Assembly (NCBI GenBank): GCA_943704415.1
Contig: CALSCO010002414.1
Coordinates: 1 to 54,906 of the forward strand
DNA from: Parvularia atlantis
Taxonomy: Eukaryota > Opisthokonta > Rotosphaerida
Reading direction: 5' to 3'
DNA length: 54,906 bases
Of this stretch, positions 11,443 to 27,055 are shown piece after piece. A program made the translations under genes and the position numbers. The number at the start of each line of letters is the position of its first letter. Position 1 is the first letter of the stretch. The notes beneath the pieces are model-generated. The model was not told where the DNA came from. It ran no database searches and saw nothing but the letters and a program-made list of their open reading frames with translations.

Positions 11443-14400
11443 CTACGACACTAACTGCACGGCACGCATCGAGGCCACGCGCAGAAGGAGCGGCGCGGCG
11501 GCGGCGTCGAGCGTGCCCAGCGGCGTCCGCGCGAGCTCGCCCGCGGGCATCTGAAGGAAGCGCACGAGGGCTGCAAGCGCCGGCGGCGGCGCCACGTCGA
11601 GCGCGGCGAGCACGTTGGTGATGTACTGTGCACGAGATCAGCGACCGTGATGCCGCTTCCGCGCGCACTCGCATGCCTTGAGGTCGGTCAGCAGCTGCTG
11701 CGTCCCGCTCGGCGATACCATGGGGATCTGGTCGGCGTCCGTCAGTGCGCGGGGCACAGTCGCAGCGTGCGCTTGCCTTGACCAGCTCGGCAACCAGCTC
11801 AAGTGCCGCGCCGCGCGCTACGGCCGCCACCCACGTGTCAACGTAGTCGGCCACCGCGGCGTCCGCGTCGGCCTCGCCCGGCGCCTCGTGGTGCGGGATC
11901 GTCTCGACGCTGAACCCAAGCGCCTGGCAGGATGCACGTTGTGAGACTCGCACGCGCCACGAGCGAGCCAGCTTGCTTGCCTGCTCGTCGATGTACGGCT
12001 CAAGCTGCTGCGGCAGCATGAGCAAGTGCTCGCCGATCTGCGTGATGTACTTGGACGGGGAGAGCGAGAACGCAGGCAGCGGTTCGATGTCCAGGCGCTC
12101 CTTCGACGCTGGCCCTGCGGGCTGGCCGCCAAGCCCGCTCGCCCACGCCGACATGGCCGCCACACCTGCGTCGTGCGCGATTAGAGAACGGTCGCAGCCG
12201 CGCGCACCGCCTACCCGCGAGGCGCCGCGCCACGACGTGGAACATGACGTCAAACAGGAAGCGCTGCGCCAGCCGCTTGCCCTGCTGCATGCTCGCCGCG
12301 AGCGCGTCCAGCGCTCGCGGCGCAGGCACGGGCGGCGCGCGCTGGACCAGGTCGCCCACGAGCGCCGCGTACTCGGCCGGCAGGGCGCGCGCGAGCGTCT
12401 GCAGCACCACCACGTCCGCGCGGCTCACGTCGGCGCCCGACAGCGGCGCACCGGCGGCGCGGGCTACGACGGTGCGCAGCAGTGGGGCACGGTGAAGCAC
12501 CTGTTTGGCGACTCATTTAGCACTGCGTGGCCCACAGGCACCGCGCAAACCTTCGCGCTCAGGTGGTACTCCCACAGGCCCTGCACTCGGTCGCCGAACG
12601 CGACCACGAGCGATAGCAGCCTGCCAAAGCCGGGCCGCTGTTGAGCTTTTACTGAGATGCACGCCGCGCACGCACCGGACCGCGCCCTGCAGCACCGACC
12701 AGTCCTGCTCGGCCGAGACGTCGCCGAGCGCCTTGGACGGGCTGGCAGGCTCGGCCGCCACGGTCGGGCGCAGGCCGTCCAGGAGAGCCTTGAGCTTGTC
12801 GAGCGCGACTGTGCACGGGTGCAGCACGTCAGGTGGCCGCGTCGCCGCGCTGCTCGCCACGCGCCTTCGCCCGCCACGCGCAGTGCCTCGCAAAAGTCCG
12901 CAAGCGCCAGGCCCTGCGACAGCTGCATGAAGTGCTCCGCGGCCGCCTCAAACAGCGCGGCCCACCTGCGCCCGCGGTCAGCGCGGCCCGCGTTGCAGCC
13001 GCCTGCCGCGCGTCGCACCTGCCGAGCACGTCGGCGATCTGCTGCGTGTCGTCACCCACCGCGCTCGGCCACGGCGGCGACGCGTGCAGTTGGCCCATCA
13101 GGTGCGCGCGCAGCAGGCCCGGGCTCTCGTGCCAGGCGCTGTGCCCGCGCGCATCAGCCGGCTCAGCAGACCAAACGGGCAGGTGCGCGGCGTACACGAG
13201 CGGGTCGACGACGCTCGACACGGCGGCCTGCAGCTCGACGAGCGGCAGCGCGCGCGCGAGCACGTCGTCCACGTGCGCCACAAACGCCCGCGCCGATGCC
13301 ATCGCGCTGAGCAGGAGCGGCTGCGTGTCTGCGTCAGCGACGCGGCGCGCGTGCCCCACACCGCACGCACGAGCTGCTCCTCGGCGCGCACGCTGCTGCG
13401 CACGTTCAACAGCACGTTGGCGTACGTCGGGTCGAGCGACGCGAGCGCGTGCTGCACGAGTGCCGCCACGCTGCCCGCGTCCGCCTTGCCAAACAGCTGG
13501 GCGGCCCAGTCGCTCTGTCGGCCCGGACGGCGTAAGCCGGCGTACGCAGACAGAACGCAGCGCACGCGCACCTCGCGCTCGAGAGCCAGCGCAAAGTCCT
13601 CGTAGAACGCCGGCAGCCGGCCAAGCGTGGCGCGCGCGCGCGCGAGCGGGTTTATCTCGTTGGACTTGACGTCGACCCATGCGCGCACGAGCGGGACCTG
13701 GCGGCAGCGCAGGTAGTACCGGCGAAAGTCGTCGAGCCGGCTGGTCTGCTCGAAGATGCGCAGCATCTCCTGGCACCTGCGTCGCGCGTTACGACGTCAA
13801 AAATTGTGCGGACACTGCGCCCGAGCGCGCATGTACTTGACGAGGTCGCGCTCCGTCAGCGCCAGCACCACCTGCGGGCTCAGCAGTGCCTGGAAGCGCG
13901 TCTGCGCCTGCTCGAGCAGCTGCTGGTGGCTGTCGTACTGCGGCAGATTCTGCGCGACGACGGAGCGTCAGCCTTCCTCGCGTTGCAGGGCGCGCCGCAC
14001 CCGCAGCACGGGCAGCGAGCGGCCCATCTCGCGGATCTTGTCGGCGGCCTTCTGCAGGTCGCTCGCGGTGAAGATGGCCTCAATCTCGTCCGCGAACGTG
14101 TTCCAGTTGTCAGCCTGCTGCAGGGCGCGGCGGCTGGCGTGCGAGCGCGCGTCGGCGGGCTGGGCACAGCACGCGCGTGCACGAGCGCACCTCTCCTCCA
14201 TGCGCGTCTTGACCCGGTCGAGCGCGACGAGCGTGCGCACGGACGAGTCGGTCTTCTGCTCGAACGCCTCGAGGTTGGCGCGGGCCTGGTCGACCGTGTC
14301 CTTCATCGCCTGCGCGTCCTTGCGCAGCAGCTCGAGATCGTGTAGCACGCGCGGGATCCGGCGCATCGCGGCCTCGGTCGCCTGTTTTTCGCAATTCGCC

Positions 14401-14680
14401 CGCGTCTGAGCGCACGGAGCGGGGGCGTGCACGCGCGCGCGCGTCGCACCTCGTCCAGCTGCGCGGCAACGTCGGCCGAGAGCAGCTGCAGCTGCAGCAC
14501 CATCGCTGTCGCGTGGCGCTCCATCGCCTCCAGCCGCGTCTCGTCGTCGCCGCCGTCCTCACCCGCCGCCGCTGCCGCTGCCGCCGCCGCCGCCGCCGCC
14601 GCCTTGGCGTCCAGCACGCCCTGGACCCAGCGCGCGGCGTCGAAGTCGGCCGCCGCAAAGGCGTCAAGGTCGTCTGTCAT
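11443..14680 (-). CDS. COG7: Conserved oligomeric Golgi complex subunit 7
   Basis: Lobe B subunit of the COG tether, which acts in retrograde intra-Golgi vesicle traffic. About 780 residues in many exons. N-terminus MTDDLDAFAAADFDAARWV matches the COG7 opening; then VLQLQLLSADVAAQL, RIPRVLHDLELLRKDAQAMK, ANLEAFEQKTDSSVRTLVALD and QQADNWNTFADEIEAIF, which track the family coiled-coil region. The C-terminal signature PAFSLSPSKYITQIGEHL followed by LMLPQQLEPY is diagnostic, and the protein ends with LRVASMRAVQLVS*. A poly-Ala run near residues 26-38 is an insertion. Middle exons are less conserved, so some internal edges are uncertain. It shares a 15-bp start-to-start gap with the BAH gene. Confidence 0.9.
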
Positions 14681-14695
14681 ACTTTCGTGTGTCGA
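14681..14695. promoter_or_regulatory. 15-bp gap between divergent start codons (COG7 / BAH)
   Basis: The minus-strand ATG (14678-14680) and plus-strand ATG (14696-14698) are 15 bp apart. Promoter elements must overlap the coding regions, or the transcripts must overlap antisense. Confidence 0.5.
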
Positions 14696-16643
14696 ATGCC
14701 GCCGCGCGCCAAGCCGGACGACGACGGGGCGTCGTGGGTCGGCGCGGGCAAGGCGTCGGGGGCCGGGGCGAAGGCGCGGACGCTGTACGGTGCGGTGCAG
14801 CTGGACAAGGACGTGTACCGGGTGGGCGACGCGGTCGAGCTGCACAACCCGGACGGGCGGCCGCACCTGGGGCGGGTCGTGCAGCTGTTTGAGCGCGCGC
14901 GCGACCAGCGCAAGTGGATGGAGGTCCAATGGTTCTATCGCACGACCGACTTCGAGCCCGACCTGGTCAAGAAGCGCGGCTGGCCGGCCGACGAGGTCTT
15001 TCTCAGCGACCACCACGACGACAACCTCGTCCAGTCGATTCTCAACAAGGCCATCGTCCACTCGGACGCCCTGCCCCGGCCCAAGACCGGCCGCGTCGAC
15101 TACGTCTGCAACAAGCTCTACTTTGTCAACACTCACCCCGCCATGTTCCTCGACCTCCCGCAGAAGGACCTCATTGACGCCGCCAAGCAGCTCGAGCCGC
15201 TCACACCCGCCGAGGCCGCCAGGGTCTCGGCCGCGCAGACGACCGCGTCCGCGCCTGCATCTGCGCCCGCATCCGCCTCTGCACCAGTACCACCGGCACC
15301 GGCACCGGCACCGGCGCCCGCAGCGGCACCTGCATCATCCTCACCGGCGCCCGTGAGTGCGGCTGCTAAGGACAAGCCTGCCGCCACGCCCGCCAAGGCC
15401 AAGGCCAAGCCCGCGGACGACAGCAGCAGTGCGCGCGGCCCCTGCGCATGCCGGAATGCCGCTTAACTGGGGGGTCGTACCGCAGCGCCGAAGGGCACGC
15501 CCGTCTCCAAGAAGGCGGACGTGGCCACGCCCGCGCCCTCGCCCGCCGCTGCGCCCGCGGCCACTCCGACGTCCGCACCCGCACGGCCCGCCGCGCCCTC
15601 GCCCGCGGCAAGCGAAGACGCCGTGCCCGCGAAGAAGCTCACCAAGCGCGCGCGCTCGCCCTCGCCGCCTGCTGCGCGCACGTCCGCGGCCGCGCACGCC
15701 GAGCCCGCGCTGCAGGTGGAGGAGCGGCTCGCGTCCAGGATCCCGCGCTTCGAGTTGACCAAGGTCGCCAAGCCCGCGGCCGCCGTCGACCCCGCCGCCA
15801 TGAACGCAGCGCCGGCCGCACTAGCCCCGCCCGCCGCGCCCGAGCCCGTCGCCAAGCCGCCGATGCTGCCGGCGGCCAAGATCCCCACGTTCAAGAAGTA
15901 CGCGCGCCCATTTCTGCGCTTGCGGGAGCTGACGCCTGCGCCCGGATGCGCACCAGGACCACGCCGAGCACACCGCTGACCGTGCCGCCGCCGTCGTCCT
16001 CGGTCGCGATCCAGCCGCTGCCGCCCGCAGAGACCGCGACGTACCAGGACCGGCTCAAGACGTTCCAGGCGCAGCAGTTCCTCGGCGCCGCGCTCGCGGC
16101 CGAGTCGCCCGCGCCGCAGCACCCGCAGCAGCAGCAGCAGGTGACCAGCGCGCGCATCGCCACGGCCTTGTCGAGCGCCCCCGTTGCAGGCAACAAGAAG
16201 CGGCCCGTCGTAATCACATCCGGTACGCACACGGCACACGGCCCGGCACGCACGCGCTCACGTTCGCTTCGCGCGCACCCCACAGTCGGCGCGTACTACG
16301 TCGACAACCCGCTGATGAAGGCCAACCTGCTGGCGCAGAAGAAGTTTATCTCGCAGGAGGTCCAGCGGCGGGTGCGTCGCGATCGCGCGTGCTCGTGTGC
16401 GCCGTCATGACGCGGCGCGCCAGGTGAGCGAGCTGCTGCTCATCGGCTGCGTCTCGGAGGAGGAGGAGGTGCTGCTCGTGTGGCTACTGGCTGTGATGGA
16501 AAACTGGAGCCCCGACGCAGACCCGGTGCGGCGACCTTGGCACGCGCGTGCGTGTCTTTGCTCGTGCCTGACGGCGTGTCGGGACACAGTTTGACTGCGC
16601 CGAGTCGCTCAACATCATGTTTCAGTCGTCCGCGCGCAAGTGA
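14696..16643 (+). CDS. BAH-domain protein, chromatin-associated
   Basis: About 550 residues, six exons. After a short basic N-tail (MPPRAKPDDDG) comes a bromo-adjacent homology domain (about 14780-15170): LYGAVQLDKDVYRVGDAVEL, LGRVVQLFE, WMEVQWFYRTTDFEP, DEVFLSDHHDDNL, and VHSDALPRP..RVDYVCNKLYFV. BAH domains bind nucleosomes or histone tails. The middle is Ala/Pro-rich low complexity with a basic patch (KKLTKRARSPSPP), suggesting nuclear location. A conserved-looking C-terminal region carries YYVDNPLMKANLLAQKKF and VSELLLIGCVSEEEE, and ends MFQSSARK*. I do not recognise that C-terminal domain. Confidence 0.75.
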
Positions 16644-16813
16644 GCCGCACGCGCGCGTGTGGCCGTGTGCAGATCCGCAGCCAATAATGATGATGAAAGA
16701 TCCACCTTGTTGTTCGGCGGCCTTGCCGAATTAGAAGGAAACAACGGGAATGGGCTGTGCGTTGGGGCGCGCTTGCGCCGTCGTACATGTGGTGTGCCGC
16801 CCCGGCGGCCGCG

Positions 16814-21472
<4,659 letters not shown>

Positions 21473-21574
21473 GCGTCGCGCGCGCGCGGAGGGGATGGGT
21501 GCGTGCACGCGCGGGCGGTCCGGCAGCCGAAGGAAGGAAAACGTGCCTCGTCCGCAATCAAACCGCTTTGCATC
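21473..21574. promoter_or_regulatory. Shared divergent promoter, kinase fusion / SIAE
   Basis: 102 bp between opposite start codons. No TATA box seen; contains an A-rich patch just upstream of the SIAE start. Confidence 0.45.
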
Positions 21575-23409
21575 ATGGCGCCCTACCCCGCACGAGTCGT
21601 GCTGGTCGCGCTGGTCGTCGCCGCGGCCGGCGCGCGCGCCGTGACCCTGCCGGCCGTCTTCGCCGACGGCATGGTGCTGCAGCGCGCGCCGCAGACGGCG
21701 CAGATCTGGGGCTGGGCCGCGGGCGGCGCGCAGCTCGACATCGTCGGCCAGCTCGACGCCACCGGCCAGACCGCGTTCAGCGCCCGTGCCGTCGCCCACG
21801 CGGCTACGGGCGAGTGGGCCGCGCGTCTGCCGCCGACGGTGCAGGGCGGCCCGTACACAATCTTCGTGTCGGAGCCGAACGAGGTCACGGTCGTCCTGCG
21901 CGACGTGCTGTTTGGCGACGTGTGGCTGTGCTCGGGTGCGGGTGTGACTGTGGCGCCGCAACCGCGCGCTCAAACCCGCGCGCACCCAGGCCAGAGCAAC
22001 ATGGAGATGACCGTGGGCATGGTCTACGACGCCGAGGAGGAGATCGCCGACGCGGCCAACTGGCCCAACGTGCGCCTGTTCTCCGTCCGCCAGAACGCCC
22101 AGGCCACTCCAGTGCAGAACGTCACCTACCGCAGCAGCGTGCCCTGGAGCCGCTCGTCGCCCGCGGCCGTCGGCGGCGGCCCGTACGACTACTTCTCGGC
22201 GTCGTGCTACTTCTTCGGCCGCGAGCTCAACCGGCTGACGGGCGTGCCGCAGGGCCTGGTGGCGTCGTCGTGGGGCGGCACGCGCATCCAGGCGTGGATG
22301 AGCCTCGACGCGCTGCGCCAGTGCGGCCTCGCCAGCGATGCCGAGCGCGTCGTGTCGTCGCCCAAGGTGTTTGAGTACGTCCCGGTCGAGCAGCGCGCAC
22401 AGCTCACGGCCGACCCGAACGACGCCTCGGCCCTCTGGAACGGCATGGTTCGTGCGCACACTCGCCGTCGCCCGCGAGTGTGACGCGCGCCCGTGCGCCA
22501 GATTGTGCCCATCCAGAAGATGTCTTTCGTGGGCGCGACGTGGTACCAGGTGCGCGCGGGTGGGCGATGCGAGCGCTCTGACGCGCGTGCGCAGGGCGAG
22601 TCCAACGCCGGCGAGCCTGCGCTGTACGCGTGCATGTTTCCGGCGATGATCGAGGACTGGCGCAGCAAGCTGCAGTCGGATCTGTACTTCTACTACGTGC
22701 AGCTGGCGCCGTACCAGTCAGGCGGATACTTGCCGGCCATCCGCGAGGCGCAGCGCGCAGCGCTCGCCCTGCCCAACACGGGCGAGGCTGTCGTGATCGA
22801 AACGTGGGACCCGCAGTGCCCGTGGGGCGAGGTGCGGCTACGCGAGTGCGCACCCGCGTGGCCGTGCGGCGCTCACGGGCCGCACCGCAGATCCACCCGC
22901 GTGGCAAGCAGCAGGTCGGCGTGCGCATGGCCCTGCACGCGCTCGTGCAGCTCTACGGCTTCGCGGTGGACCCGTTCGGCCCGGTCGTGCAGAGCGCGGC
23001 GCAGTCGGGCAGCACCGGTGCGGACCGCGAGCGTTGCGCCGTGCTCCCGGGCCTGACAGCGTCCGCGCGGGGCAGTGCGGGTCGAGTTCAAGACGTCTCA
23101 GATCAACTTCCGCGGCACCGACTACTGCTCGAGCTGCTGCAGCGTGCGTGTGCGTACCGTGCCGCGCGCGGACACTGACGCGGCTCGCAGACGGTCGCGT
23201 TCGAGGTGCGCAACGCCGTGACGCAGACGTGGGTCCGGGCGTCGTCGGCCAGCGTCGTCGGCACAACGACCGTGACGCTGACCGTGCCGGCCCGGGTGAC
23301 CACGGTCGACCGCGTGCGCTACGCCTGGGAGGACATCCCGCAGTGCCTCGTCGTCGACGCGGCGCTGCTCCCGGCCGGCCACTTTGACATCGCCGTGACC
23401 CGCGCGTGA
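21575..23409 (+). CDS. SIAE: Sialate O-acetylesterase
   Basis: Secreted or lysosomal SGNH-type esterase that removes O-acetyl groups from sialic acids. About 490 residues, eight exons. The N-terminus MAPYPARVVLVALVVAAAGARA is a clear signal peptide. Then LPAVFADGMVLQRAP and IWGWAAGG, typical of the family start. The nucleophile block is GDVWLCSGQSNMEM (an intron splits CSG|QSNM). Further: PQGLVASSWGGTRIQAWM, GATWYQGESNAGE, QLAPYQSGG, and the catalytic-His block EIHPRGKQQVGVRMAL. The C-terminal beta domain ends FDIAVTRA*. Length and motifs match SIAE throughout and the active site looks intact. Whether the host makes or feeds on sialic acids cannot be told here. Confidence 0.92.
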
Positions 23410-23448
23410 CTGGCCCCTCCTTGTCCTCCCGCTTCCCGATGGAAATTT

Positions 23449-25371
23449 TTATGCCGACACGACCGGCTCAGAGGGCTGCGCAGCACTCTCTGCGGGCTCA
23501 GTCGCGGGGGCAGCGGGGGCGGGGGCGGCGGCAGCGGCAGCGGCAGCGGCCGGGGGCGGGCGCAGGTACGCGAGCGAGTCGTCATAATAGTCGATGCTCT
23601 TGATCCACTCGACGAAGCTGTTCGCGCCCCGTGAGCCCCTTCGCGTGCCGGCATCGTTCGTGCGCGCAACGCACGCCCGCTCGTCCCCGATGATCGACCG
23701 GTAGATGTAGTTGCGCTTGAACTCGTCGATTGTGCCCTAGGTGCAGGCGTTGAGAGGGGTGGCGCGGAGCGCACGCCGCGGCGACGCACTTGGATGTCGT
23801 CCCACTGCAGCGGGTCCTGCGGGTTGCCCAGGCGCGCGAGCTTCTTGTTGTAGGCCTCGTAGTCGATCTGCGCGGCTGCTGAGCGCCCGTGTGTCTCGGC
23901 GCAGCTGGACACGCGCACCTGGTCGAGGAAAAGTCCTGCCCCGGGCGCGCGCGGGACGTGCAGGCGCTCGCGCTGGAATGTCTTGGGCACGGCGACGGCC
24001 TCGTTCGCATCCAGGCGCATCGCGGCGATCGCCAGGCCTGCGGCCGCGCAACGCTCGGCACGCGCTGCGGCGCATCTCTCCACCCGCCGGTGACGCACCG
24101 ACCATGCGCCGGATCTGGTGCAGCATGAAGCTCTGGCCCTGCACGCGCAGCGCGACCCACTCCGTCCCATCGAAGACCTGCACCGGCGACGCCTGTGAGC
24201 GACGCGCGTGAGCTGCCTTACGCTCCGCCGCGCATCGGCCGTGCCTTGAACCAGAGGATGTAGCGCTTGGCCGACTCGTCCTTGAACTGCTTACCAGACG
24301 TAAAGTTGTGGAAGTTGCGCGTGCCGGCGTACATGTTGAGGATGCGCTGGAGCTTGGCCAGCTGCGTGGGCGACATGCGGAAGCGCTGGCGGGCGAGCTG
24401 TTGGGCCGAGTGCGCGTCAGCACGCTCGGCTTAGCGCGTGGGCTCCGCGCGCCTTCTCCTCCTCGATCTCCTCGGGCGAGCGGTGGCTGTCGATCGCCGC
24501 CACCAACCGCCGTGCGCCCTCGTCCGCCTCACCCTCGCCCTCGCCCTCACCCTCGCCCTCGCCCTCGCCCTCGTCGTCGTCGTCGTTGCGACGCTGGCGC
24601 TTGCGCGGCCCTGCGCTCGCATCCGCTGCTGCACCCGGCGCACCAGCGGCGGCGGTCGCGGTCGGGAGGCCGCTGAGCACCTGGGCGAAGCGCGAGGCGT
24701 CGTCCGGGAAGAGGTCCGGGTGCTTGGCGTTGAAGACCTTGTTGGCGTTTCCCGGCATAAACAAGTACGTGGGCATGAAGTACTCGTACGTGCGCGAGGA
24801 GCAGTCGTTCTTGGCGTTGAAGCTGCCGACGACGCGGCGCATGCCCAGCACGCGGATCTGCTCGGGCAGGCACGCGTTTACGTCGGCTACAAGGTTGGGC
24901 CGCAGCATGGCCTTGAGCGAGACGATCTGCCCGGCCGCGTGCACGCCCTTGTCGGTGCGGGCCGCGCGCACAAACTGGACCTTGCTCAGCTGCTCGGCGT
25001 TGCTCTGCAGCACCACGCCCGACGCCACAAACGCGCGGAACAGCTCGCTCTCGATCGTCTTCATGCCCGGGTTGCTGCACCAGGCGGCGGGTCAGCACCA
25101 CGACGCGCACCGCACACCGCGCGCGGCACGTCCGCGTGGCTACACACATCTGCATGCCCATGTAGCCCTTGCCGACGTAGCCCAAGCGCAGGGCGACCTT
25201 GCGCTTGGGCGTGCGCGAGCGTGCGCCTCCATCGTCGCCGCCCGCGTCACCGCCATCGTCACCGTCGTCGTCATCGGCGTCCGCGCGCGCTACCGGTGCA
25301 GCAGGCGGTGCGGCAGCGGGCGCGGTAGGCTCGGCTGCGGCGGGCGACAAGCTCGCTGTCACGGAGGCCAT
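23449..25371 (-). CDS. PUS1: tRNA pseudouridine synthase, PUS1/TruA family
   Basis: Converts uridine to pseudouridine in tRNAs and some other RNAs; PUS1 acts in nucleus and/or mitochondria. About 500 residues. VALRLGYVGKGYMGMQM opens the fold; then KTIESELFRAFVASGVV, and the catalytic block FVRAARTDKGVHAAGQIVSL, whose Asp is the catalytic residue. Next SSRTYEYFMPTYLF, RNFHNFTSGKQFKDESAKRYI, and FMLHQIRRMV. An acidic GE repeat (about 24530-24575) is an insertion in the middle. The C-tail is Ala/Pro-rich, ending EPVVSA*. The start is either 25371 (MASVTASLSP) or an in-frame ATG at 25404 (MLLKLNRASRS), which could add a short basic leader. Confidence 0.9.
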
Positions 25372-25402
25372 GCTGCGACTGGCTCGATTGAGCTTGAGAA
25401 GC

Positions 25403-26414
25403 ATGACCAATCTCGCTGCGCACGAGGCCCGCGCGCTCGCGGCGCGCCTCGCGGGCGGAGAGGCGGAGGCGGAGGCGGAGGCGGAGGCGCGCGAGGCGCC
25501 GCGGCCGCGCAAACGCCGATCGCTCGAGGAGACGCTGCAGCGGCAGGTGGCGACGAAGCGGCCGCGCGAGGGCGATGCGCAAGCCAAACCGTGGGTCGAG
25601 GCGGCGAGGCGGCAGCGCGAGCGCGAGCTGGAGGCGCAAGACAGCCGCGCGGGCACGATCGTGCGGACGGCGCCTGTGGAGCGGGCGGCCGAAGCGACGG
25701 CGACGACGACGAAAGCCAAGAAGAAGAAGAAGAAGAAGAAGAAGAAGGCCAGCAAGGCGAAGGAGGCGCCAACGACGGGCGACGACGGAGACGTCTGGGC
25801 GAGCAACTGGGCGGACGACGGCGACGCGGAAGAGGGCGGCGGCGACGACAGCGCGGACGTGCAGGAGGACGGGTTGGGCTCGCGCATCCGCACGCACACG
25901 CTCGACCTGTCCGCGGCCGATGACGACGGCGGCGAGACGCACGAGGACGGCAATGACGACGGCAATGACGACGGCGATGGCGACGGCGATGAAGCGCAGC
26001 AGGATGGCGATGAGACTGCGGCAGGAAAGACCAAGCGGCCGTTCCTGCCGCGGTGGAAGCGGCCGGGCGCCAAGCGGCGTGTGCGGTCGCGGCAGAAGAA
26101 CCTGAAGAAGGACCACCGTCCAGACGAGCTGGTGCGCGGCGTGCGTGCGGCGTGGTGCGTGCCTGACGTCGTGCGGCGTGACGCAGAAGCCGACCTACCT
26201 TACGCCGGGCGCGCCGGACTACGTCGGGCCGAAGAAGGCCAAGGCCGCAGCGAGTGTGGCCGCCGCCGCCGCCAGGGCCGCCCCCGTCAAGGCCGCCGCC
26301 GCCGCCGCCGCTGCCGCCGACAAGCCCTCGGCCAAGCCCTCAGCAGGCAAGCCAGCGGGTAAGCCAGCGGGCAAGCTCTCAGCACAGAAGCGCACGGTGC
26401 AGGGGGGCGATTGA
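25403..26414 (+). CDS. Conserved basic protein with RSRQKNLKKD motif
   Basis: About 317 residues from the ATG at 25403 (MTNLAAHEARALAARL); an upstream in-frame ATG at 25370 would add 11 residues. Strongly charged: an EAEAEAEAREAPR run, a basic Lys stretch (TKAKKKKKKKKK), then a long acidic Asp/Glu region. A compact conserved-looking block follows, RPFLPRWKRPGAKRRVRSRQKNLKKD, continuing HRPDELKPTYLT across the only intron (DEL|KPT). The C-tail is Ala/Lys-rich. Composition and the RSRQKN-type block suggest a nuclear or nucleolar RNA-associated protein. That is inference; I cannot name the family with confidence. Confidence 0.65.
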
Positions 26415-26456
26415 GAATGCATGCATGCAGAAGACACGCAACACATCATCGCTGGG

Positions 26457-27023
26457 TCAGCGCACGTACGCGCTGAGGGCCGCGTTGGCGCGGACCTGCG
26501 CCTGCACGCGCGCGTAGAGCGTCGGCATGCGCTCGGTGCCGTTCTCGAGGCACTTGCCGAGGCACGACTTGAATTGCGCCTGGGCGCGGTCTTCGGCGCC
26601 ACTGCCGCCCGCGCGCAGGGCGTCGCGCGCGTTGGTCTCGCACAGCTGCACGCAGCTCTCTGTCACGCTCTGCGCGGTGGAGGTGAACGGCACGCCGCGC
26701 CGCGCGTTCGACCGTGCGCGCACCATGATCGACTTGATCTCCTCCGAGACGAGGTCGCCGATCGCCTCGGCGGGCTGCGCGCACTGCTGGTAGCAGAGGC
26801 GCTTCTCGTCCTGCGTCGTGCGCTTGTCACCGGCGCACTTGGCCGAACAGTTGAACATGTGTTGCTGCGTGCGGGCGCACGCGGTGATGCGGCACGGTTC
26901 ACCCGATACACGCACAGAACGCGCGTGAACACGCACCTCCACCGGGCGGATGAAGTCGCGGTCGATGCGCTCGACGGCGTCGCGCAGGCAGTCGTTGAAG
27001 CGCTGGTTCGCGTCGTCCGCCAT
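26457..27023 (-). CDS. FAM136A-like CX3C protein
   Basis: Small helical protein of about 164 residues, two exons. N-terminus MADDANQRFNDCLRDAVERID, then across the intron QHMFNCSAKCAG. Four CX3C pairs are visible: CSAKC, CYQQC, CVQLC and CLGKC, the spacing typical of the FAM136A family. Animal FAM136A is a mitochondrial protein; the CX3C layout would fit the intermembrane space, but that is family knowledge. Between the motifs are QPAEAIGDLVSEEIKSI and NGTERMPTLYARVQAQV, matching the helical linkers. Start codons of this gene and the PDZ gene are 32 bp apart. Confidence 0.85.
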   Translation of the reverse strand: MADDANQRFNDCLRDAVERIDRDFIRPVEVRVHARSVRVSGEPCRITACARTQQHMFNCSAKCAGDKRTTQDEKRLCYQQCAQPAEAIGDLVSEEIKSIMVRARSNARRGVPFTSTAQSVTESCVQLCETNARDALRAGGSGAEDRAQAQFKSCLGKCLENGTERMPTLYARVQAQVRANAALSAYVR

Positions 27024-27055
27024 CAGTTCCGCTTTTAAAGTCGCGCATTCGCAGC
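27024..27055. promoter_or_regulatory. Shared divergent promoter, FAM136A-like / PDZ
   Basis: Only 32 bp separate the two start codons. It contains a short A/T-rich patch (CCGCTTTTAAAGTCG) that could act as a core promoter element. Confidence 0.45.

Noticed and set aside
24547-26073. Long minus-strand ORFs over the 25403-26414 gene and similar long antisense ORFs (e.g. 46-47 kb minus strand, 651 codons)
   Set aside because: High GC produces long open antisense frames; they have no domain signature and mirror confident coding exons.
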